This document shows, one piece after another, positions 59,295-64,000 of a stretch of DNA of 64,000 nucleotides (positions are counted from its first letter, which is position 1; each line of letters starts with the position of its first letter). The translations under genes and the position numbers were made by a program. The notes below the pieces were generated by a model. It searched no databases and was not told the DNA's origin. It worked only from the letters and a program-made list of their open reading frames with translations. Source of the stretch: Herbiconiux sp. (lineage in GTDB: Bacteria; Actinomycetota; Actinomycetes; Actinomycetales; Microbacteriaceae); assembly GCF_004297105.1 (NCBI RefSeq), contig NZ_SCVE01000016.1:62001-126000 (forward strand). The letters are read 5' to 3'.

Positions 59295-60452
59295 ATGACG
59301 AACCTGCCTCCCGTTCCGCCCATTCCGAACGGGCTGCCGTCCATCCCTCCGTCGCTCGCCGATGACGAGACCGCGCCGGCGGAGCCCCTGCTCCCGGCGA
59401 TGCCCGCGTCCGATCCGGCCGCGAAAGCGCCCGAGCCCGATCCGGATCCGTCGGGAGAGGCGCCTGCGCCGGAGCCGGGTTCGTCGGGAGAGGCGCCTGC
59501 GCCCGATCCGTCCGGTGAGGAGATCGCGACCGTGCCGGCAGGTGCCGAGCAGGCTGGGCCGGTGCCCGGCTCCGGGGCGACCCAGCCCGGGCCTGTGTCC
59601 GCCGCATCCGCCCCGCCAGCTGTGTCGGGCGATGAGCCCGCAGCGCCCGCAGCAACCGCAGCCCCACCGGCGCCGGATGCGCCTCCTGCGCGAGCACCTC
59701 GCCCCCCGAAGCCGTCCAAAACGCGGCCTGCCCGCGACGCACCCACCCCAGGCCGAGGTCGTCCCGGCCGGTTCCTGGCGATCGCCTCTCTCGTGCTCGG
59801 CGCGGTCGCCGTGATCGGCGCGTTCGTGCCCTTCGTCACCTACGGATCCTGGTTCATCGGCGTCGCCGGCATGGCGCTCGGAGTCGTCGCCCTCCTCCGC
59901 CGGGCGCGTGGCCGCGGCCTCGCCGTCGGCGGAATCCTGCTCTCCGGCCTCGGCTTCTTGCTCTCGATCATCCTCGCCGCCGTGTACACGATCGGCTTCC
60001 TCTCGAGCTGGGGTCACGGCATGCCGGGCAGCCCGGACGTCGCGCCGACGTCGCCCGCCGTCTCCGCCGAGACCATCCCTGCCGTCTTCGGCCAGACCGT
60101 CACCTACGACGACGGCCTCCAGCTCCAGGTCAGCGCGCCCACGACGTTCGACCCGTCGTCGGATGCCCGCGGCGCCGACCAGGCCTGGAACCTCTCGTTC
60201 ACGGTCACGGTCTACAACGGTTCCACGGCCGATGTCGCGCTCGACCCGTCGCTCGGCGTGTACTCGGCCGGCGTCGCCGGCTCCCCGATCATCGACCCCA
60301 CGAGCGGCATCGACGCCGGGCTGCCTGCGGACACGATCGCCGTCGGCCAGACGCGGAGCTGGGTGATCGGCTCTTCAGTCGAGAACCCGGCCGACGTCAC
60401 CGTTCAGATCGGCCCGGCCGCGCCCTATCTGGTGTCGAGCTTCACGAACTGA
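59295..60452 (+). CDS. Membrane protein with Pro-rich N-terminus and DUF4352-like extracellular domain
   Basis: A 385-residue protein. Residues 1-155 are extremely Pro/Ala/Asp-rich with repeats of PDPSGEAPAP type and a basic end. Three hydrophobic helices (about residues 158-240, DUF4190-like GVVALLRRARGRGLAVGGILLSG) follow. A C-terminal beta domain (about residues 265-385, TYDDGLQLQVSAPTTF...) resembles DUF4352/telomeric-repeat-binding-like secreted domains. It is probably a surface protein. AAGACT lies seven bases before the ATG. Confidence 0.75.
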   Translation: MTNLPPVPPIPNGLPSIPPSLADDETAPAEPLLPAMPASDPAAKAPEPDPDPSGEAPAPEPGSSGEAPAPDPSGEEIATVPAGAEQAGPVPGSGATQPGPVSAASAPPAVSGDEPAAPAATAAPPAPDAPPARAPRPPKPSKTRPARDAPTPGRGRPGRFLAIASLVLGAVAVIGAFVPFVTYGSWFIGVAGMALGVVALLRRARGRGLAVGGILLSGLGFLLSIILAAVYTIGFLSSWGHGMPGSPDVAPTSPAVSAETIPAVFGQTVTYDDGLQLQVSAPTTFDPSSDARGADQAWNLSFTVTVYNGSTADVALDPSLGVYSAGVAGSPIIDPTSGIDAGLPADTIAVGQTRSWVIGSSVENPADVTVQIGPAAPYLVSSFTN

Positions 60453-60473
60453 CTCCATCGGCCCTGAGACGGC

Positions 60474-61334
60474 TCAGAGTGCGCGAGCCTCCTCGGCGAC
60501 CGAGGCCACGAGCTCGACCATGCGAAGGGGTTCGGGCGATCCGGGCATGATGTAGGTCACCGTGAACCCCATCTGCGAGGCCTCGCGAAGCGTGTCGAGC
60601 AGGCGGTCACGCGTCCACGACGGGTCGACGCCGATGAGCGTCGTCTTCTCGATGCTGTCGTAGTCGCGGCCGAGCGTGTCGGCGTGGCCGCGCAACACCT
60701 CGAGCTTGTGCACGGCTTGCTCGCCGAAGAAGATATTGCACGCATCCGCGTACTGGGCCACGAGTCGCAGGGTCTTGCGCTCGCCCGAGCCGCCGACCAT
60801 GAGATACGGATGCGGCCTGCTGAGGTTCTGCGGCGAATTGAGCGTGCGCCCCAACTGGTAGTGGGCGCCATCGAACGGCCCGTCGTCGTCGCTCCACATC
60901 TGCAGGCAGATCTGCAGCGTCTCCTCGAGCCGCTCGAAACGCTCCTTGGTGGAGGGGAACGGCAGGCCGAGTCCGGTGGCTTCGTCTTCGTTCCAGGCGG
61001 CCCCGATGCCGAGCCCGGCTCGTCCGTTGCTCAGCACGTCGAGGGTGGAGATCTGCTTCGCCAGCAGCCCGGGCACGCGGTAGGTGACTCCGGTCACGAG
61101 CGTGTGCAGCAGCACCTTCTCGGTGTGAGCCGCCAAAAAGCCGAGAGTCGTGTACGCCTCGAGCATGTCGTTCTCGGCGGGCCCGACACCGCGGATCTGC
61201 CACAGATGATCCATCACGGTCAGCCGAGTGATCCCCCCATCCTCGACGGCCCGCGCGATCGTCACCAGATCGGAGGAGAGCGCCGAAGGCCCGTCGGCAT
61301 AGGTGAAGTTGGCCAGATGAATCCCGAGTTCCAT
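60474..61334 (-). CDS. LLM-class F420-dependent oxidoreductase
   Basis: A 286-residue TIM-barrel luciferase-like protein. LTVMDHLWQIRGVG, VSNGRAGLGIGAAWNEDEATGLG-type (LDVLSNGRAGLGIGAAW) and YLMVGGSGERKTLRLVAQYADACNIF are typical of F420-binding members. Actinobacteria carry many such enzymes; the substrate is unknown. A minus-strand TAGGGT box lies seven bases before the ATG. Confidence 0.88.
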   Translation of the reverse strand: MELGIHLANFTYADGPSALSSDLVTIARAVEDGGITRLTVMDHLWQIRGVGPAENDMLEAYTTLGFLAAHTEKVLLHTLVTGVTYRVPGLLAKQISTLDVLSNGRAGLGIGAAWNEDEATGLGLPFPSTKERFERLEETLQICLQMWSDDDGPFDGAHYQLGRTLNSPQNLSRPHPYLMVGGSGERKTLRLVAQYADACNIFFGEQAVHKLEVLRGHADTLGRDYDSIEKTTLIGVDPSWTRDRLLDTLREASQMGFTVTYIMPGSPEPLRMVELVASVAEEARAL

Positions 61335-61341
61335 GCGCCGA

Positions 61342-61347
61342 ACCCTA
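61342..61347 (-). promoter_or_regulatory. -10 box of the LLM gene, probable leaderless start
   Basis: Minus-strand TAGGGT, seven bases, then the ATG at 61334. Confidence 0.4.
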
Positions 61348-61576
61348 CGCCTTCAGCATGACATCTCGGCGAGCTGCCGAGCCGGCGAGGACGTGACTCG
61401 TAGTTGAGCAGCCTCCGATGTCGATCTCAGGAACCTACACATGGCAACAATGGTCGAAAACGCACGTTCTCGAATTCCTTCAAGGCCGAGTCTGTCGGGC
61501 GTGACTCTATCTCAGACTGACGATGATCCTTGACCCGGCGAATCGGAATATAGCTCCCACCTGGTATTCGAGTTGC

Positions 61577-62287
61577 TCATCGCTCTGTCCAACCCTCGAT
61601 GTTGGTGAAGCTCTCATACGAGATCGGCGAAACATACTCGTAAGCGCCCGGATGTCGCACCTCGAATGCCATGGCGTCGAGATTAAGCAGAGCCTCAAAT
61701 TCGCAGTCTTGGATGACCTTCGACGGGTCCGATCTCACGAGTTCGTAGTAAGCGCGCCCATTTGCGATAAGGTCACATCTCTTGTATAAGAAGTCGTCTG
61801 AGGAGATTGCATTGTAGTCGGGATCGAGCCTGCCTGAGTAGATGTGGCGGCAATACTCACGGGTGTCGAAGGAGTGGAGGAGCGTTGCCAGAATGTCCGA
61901 GAACGTCTGGATCGAAGGCTCGCTCATTGTGCCGAGAGCATCGATCGCTCTGCGCATGACAGCCTCATCGTCACCTACGTGCCTCCAGTCGAAGAGTGCG
62001 ATTATTCGCCAAAAGACGTCAACGTTCATGTCTAGGGTCGACCACTGAGGTGGACTCCAAGGCGTGAGAGTGGCGAGGACAGTCTCCTCGTATCCCTTCC
62101 CGATTTTTGCTTCGACCTGCCGATCTGCCCACTCAACGGCAGCAGATTCTGATTCGAATGATCGTTCGAATCTGCGTGCCTTCCTTCCTATGCGACCTGA
62201 AGTCGTGACAGTGCTGGGGCCGTCGACCGCAATCGTCCAGAACTTATCGGAGACATCATCTCGATAGAAAAATTCGCGCGTAGACAC
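61577..62287 (-). CDS. WGR-domain protein with DUF4240 domain
   Basis: A 236-residue protein when started at the GTG at 62287, which has GAGGGG six bases upstream. Residues ~1-70 form a WGR domain (REFFYRDDVSDKFWTIAV, TTSGRIGRKARRFERSF), a nucleic-acid-binding fold known from PARP and MolR-type proteins. Residues ~90-210 resemble DUF4240 (MNVDVFWRIIALFDW, SDDFLYKRCDLIANGRAYYELVRSDPSKV). An in-frame ATG at 62479 would add 64 residues of non-conserved sequence. Function unknown. Codon use is unlike its neighbours, which suggests transfer. Confidence 0.7.
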   Translation of the reverse strand: MSTREFFYRDDVSDKFWTIAVDGPSTVTTSGRIGRKARRFERSFESESAAVEWADRQVEAKIGKGYEETVLATLTPWSPPQWSTLDMNVDVFWRIIALFDWRHVGDDEAVMRRAIDALGTMSEPSIQTFSDILATLLHSFDTREYCRHIYSGRLDPDYNAISSDDFLYKRCDLIANGRAYYELVRSDPSKVIQDCEFEALLNLDAMAFEVRHPGAYEYVSPISYESFTNIEGWTER

Positions 62288-62323
62288 GACGATCCCCTCG
62301 GTTTCAGAAAAAAGCTCCACACC

Positions 62324-62369
62324 CACGGAGATATCTCCCGTGAGGAGCAGTATCGATGTAGATACTATA
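62324..62369 (-). promoter_or_regulatory. Two palindromes and a -10-like box upstream of the WGR gene
   Basis: AGTATCGATGTAGATACT (62349-62366) is a perfect inverted repeat with a 6-bp centre and overlaps a minus-strand TATAGT box (62369-62364). CACGGAGATATCTCCCGTG (62324-62342) is a near-perfect palindrome between that box and the start codon. Both look like operator sites; the regulator is unknown. Confidence 0.4.
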
Positions 62370-62789
62370 GTGAGCAATCGTCGGGATACTACTGCCTGGT
62401 TTCGAAGTGACCACTCAACCCGCGCATGTCGTCGGTCTCTGCTCTTGATCTGCTGAAGCGGCACAGATCGCTGAGGCAACTAGAGCGAGTAAGTTGCGCA
62501 GCCTACTCAACCTCACGTCATGCCCAGCGCTCATGGGATTCCCAGTGCCCGAGTTTGGGGAGTGGCTCCGAGGAGAGCGGTGCCGAGCCACGGGTGATTG
62601 CGTTAGCCAAGCCAAAATTCTTGAGGTGGGGACGCGACCGAACGTCGCTCAACCTGTTTCTTGGTGGCCTGACTCTTGAGCAGATTGTTTGGATTTAGCC
62701 GCCATCGCGGCGCAGGGCGAACTCTTGTGCGGGGGTTCCGACCCACGACCGGACTTGGAGAGCGGCGGATGCCTGAATTCCCTACTCTC

Positions 62790-62863
62790 TGGAGGGGATG
62801 ACGGGAATCGAACCCGCGTGATCAGTTTGGAAGACTGAGGCTCTACCATTGAGCTACATCCCC
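62790..62863 (-). tRNA. tRNA-Gly (TCC anticodon)
   Basis: It folds as a complete cloverleaf with a GGGGATG/CATCCCC acceptor stem, a CTTCCAA anticodon loop and a GGTTCGATTCC T arm. CCA is encoded at 62792-62790. The A/T-richer segment begins right after its 3' end. Confidence 0.95.
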
Positions 62864-62942
62864 GAGCAGGGCTTCGCAGCCCGGCACCCGAACATCGTAG
62901 TACAGCTTCGAACGCCCTGTGTGACGGCCCCCGCGCGTGCGG

Positions 62943-62948
62943 TAGGCT
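62943..62948 (+). promoter_or_regulatory. -10 box for tRNA-Pro (and possibly tig)
   Basis: TAGGCT lies 20 bases before the mature 5' end of tRNA-Pro. No obvious -35 box. Confidence 0.45.
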
Positions 62949-62968
62949 TGCCGAGGTCATTTCGCCGC

Positions 62969-63043
62969 CGGGGCGTAGCTCAGCTTGGCTAGAGCGCCCG
63001 CTTTGGGAGCGGGAGGTCGCAGGTTCGAATCCTGTCGCCCCGA
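62969..63043 (+). tRNA. tRNA-Pro (TGG anticodon)
   Basis: It has a CGGGGCG/CGCCCCG acceptor stem, a CCCGC/GCGGG anticodon stem with TGG, and a GGTTCGAATCC T arm. CCA is not encoded. It lies 42 bp before the tig start on the same strand and is probably transcribed with it. Confidence 0.95.
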
Positions 63044-63085
63044 CACGGATCCGACCATCTCGAAACCCATCAGGAGACATCCAAC

Positions 63086-64000
63086 GTGAAGACCACGGTC
63101 GAACAGCTCAGCCCCACCCGCGTGAAGATCGCCATCTTCGTCACCCCCGAAGAGCTGAAGCCCAGCATCGATCACGCCTACAGCCACATCGCGGAGCAGG
63201 TGAACATCCCCGGCTTCCGCAAGGGCAAGGTGCCGCCGCCCATCATCAACCAGCGCGTCGGCAAGGAAGCCGTGCTCGAGCACGCCGTCAACGAGGGCCT
63301 CGACAAGTTCTACCGCGAGGCCGTCACCGAGAACGAGCTGCGCCCGCTCGGCCGCCCCCAGGCCGACATCGTCGAGTGGCCGAAGGCCGAAGACTTCTCC
63401 GGCGACCTCGAGCTCGCCATCGAGGTCGACGTGCGCCCCGAGATCGACCTGCCCGACTACGAGGGCTTCGAGGTCGCCGTCGAGCCCGCCGTCGTCGAAG
63501 ACGCGGATGTCGACGAAGAGCTCGAGCGTCTGCGCAGCCGTTTCGGCACCCTCGTGACCGTTGATCGTCCCGCTGCCAAGGGCGACTTCGCCCAGCTCGA
63601 CCTGGTGGCCACCGTCGATGACGTCGAGGTCGACAACGCTTCCGGCATCTCCTACGAGATCGGCTCGGGCGAGCTGCTCGAGGGCATCGACGAGGCGCTC
63701 GACACCCTCACCGCCGGTGAGACCACCACGTTCGAGGCGCCCCTCCTCGGAGGCGACTACGCCGGCCGCGACGCCCTCGTCACCGTCACGCTCAACTCCG
63801 TCAAGGAGCGCGAGCTGCCTGAGGCCGACGACGACTTCGCTCAGATCGCCAGCGAGTTCGACACGCTCGACGAGCTGAAGAAGTCGCTCAAGGAGCAGGT
63901 CGAGAAGCAGAAAGCGTTCGGCCAGGCATCCGAGGCCCGCACCAAGATCGTCGAGTCGCTGCTCGAGAAGGTGGAGATCCCGGTTCCCCCGGCGCTCATC
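63086..64000 (+). CDS. tig: Trigger factor (runs off the window end)
   Basis: The first 305 residues of the ribosome-bound chaperone and prolyl isomerase. [26 protein letters not shown] begins the ribosome-binding domain, with the [11 protein letters not shown] signature that touches ribosomal protein L23. The PPIase domain starts around [15 protein letters not shown], and the C-terminal chaperone arms follow. AGGAG precedes the GTG start. The 3' end lies outside the window. Confidence 0.96.
   Translation, partial: MKTTVEQLSPTRVKIAIFVTPEELKPSIDHAYSHIAEQVNIPGFRKGKVPPPIINQRVGKEAVLEHAVNEGLDKFYREAVTENELRPLGRPQADIVEWPKAEDFSGDLELAIEVDVRPEIDLPDYEGFEVAVEPAVVEDADVDEELERLRSRFGTLVTVDRPAAKGDFAQLDLVATVDDVEVDNASGISYEIGSGELLEGIDEALDTLTAGETTTFEAPLLGGDYAGRDALVTVTLNSVKERELPEADDDFAQIASEFDTLDELKKSLKEQVEKQKAFGQASEARTKIVESLLEKVEIPVPPALI

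Larger units (their letters stand above)
61350..62789. other. A/T-richer segment next to tRNA-Gly, possible small genomic island
   Basis: This ~1.4-kb stretch has visibly more A/T and A/T-ending codons than the rest of the window. It abuts the 3' end of tRNA-Gly at 62790, a common integration site. It holds one recognisable gene (61577-62287). The ends, 61350-61576 and about 62375-62789, show no credible gene or RNA. No integrase and no duplicated tRNA end were seen, so origin by integration is only an inference. Confidence 0.5.

Noticed and set aside
62426..62698. Plus-strand 90-residue frame in the A/T-richer segment
   Set aside because: No ribosome site, no recognisable domain and no -10 box at proper distance; cannot be distinguished from chance.
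61350..62789. Integrated element with att duplications
   Set aside because: No integrase and no repeat of the tRNA-Gly end was found within the segment, so only a possible island is reported.
62649..63080. Minus-strand frame containing [14 protein letters not shown] and SSMVEPQSSKL-like strings
   Set aside because: These are the well-known false peptides read through tRNA genes (here tRNA-Pro and tRNA-Gly).

Overview
The window is high-GC actinobacterial DNA, most likely from a Microbacteriaceae member (order Micrococcales). The pointers are mycothiol/F420-type enzymes, GatCAB, an O-type truncated haemoglobin, a Streptomyces-like small membrane protein, frequent GGATGC codon pairs, and many genes preceded by a TANNNT box only 6-7 nt before the start codon (probable leaderless transcripts). 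It reads as chromosomal core sequence. The exceptions are one visibly A/T-richer segment at about 61,350-62,789 beside a tRNA gene, and several repeat loci.

Layout. 1-1593: start of a divergent TetR-like regulator, a shared operator/promoter and an MFS exporter. 1876-3936: a GlgX-type debranching enzyme. 4063-16671: thiolation, repair and translation genes (cysteine desulfurase, mnmA, ligA, gatCAB) interrupted by a DUF559 endonuclease-like gene, a small membrane protein and a membrane-anchored endonuclease/exonuclease/phosphatase. 16786-23250: a mycothiol-dependent-type enzyme, an acetyltransferase, an MprF-like/esterase pair and DNA polymerase IV. 23212-29600: the treX-treY-treZ operon making trehalose from glycogen. 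29677-31784: a GerW-like gene, an eight-unit palindromic repeat array and a second DUF559 gene. 31981-35147: a TPP riboswitch and a ykoEDC ECF importer for a thiamine precursor. 35155-48825: mixed housekeeping genes (a PBP-like protein without its catalytic serine, metallopeptidase, orn, tRNA-His, tRNA-Arg, msrA, ssb, ettA, two thioesterases, an FAD dehydrogenase, truncated haemoglobin, MscS). 49008-56625: pepN, a DsbA-like nitroreductase, rpiB, a Nei/Fpg glycosylase, PaiB and an amidohydrolase. 56627-61334: a second palindrome array, dps, nitroreductase, an LLM flavoprotein and membrane proteins. 61577-62287: a WGR-DUF4240 gene in the A/T-richer segment. The window ends with tRNA-Gly, tRNA-Pro and the start of tig.

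The most unusual signal is a family of exactly 49-bp two-armed (REPIN-like) modules. At one DUF559 gene, two 49-bp hairpins flank it in direct orientation. At the other, one 49-bp module lies upstream, and eight more in the opposite orientation form an array downstream with an 81-83 bp period. A third array of four modules, at exactly 83-bp spacing, lies 25 kb away with no nuclease beside it. Both DUF559 genes also share a TGTGGATAA box 37-38 nt before the start codon. I propose, as inference, that these VSR-like nucleases and their palindromes form nuclease/repeat pairs analogous to RAYT transposases and REPINs.

Gene cooperation. The TreX/TreY/TreZ operon, possibly helped by the second GlgX paralogue, links glycogen to trehalose. 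The cysteine desulfurase supplies sulfur to MnmA. GatCAB completes Gln-tRNA(Gln) and/or Asn-tRNA(Asn). YkoEDC is controlled by thiamine pyrophosphate. Dps, MsrA, GlbO, MscS, DinB and the Nei-type glycosylase form a scattered stress-protection set.
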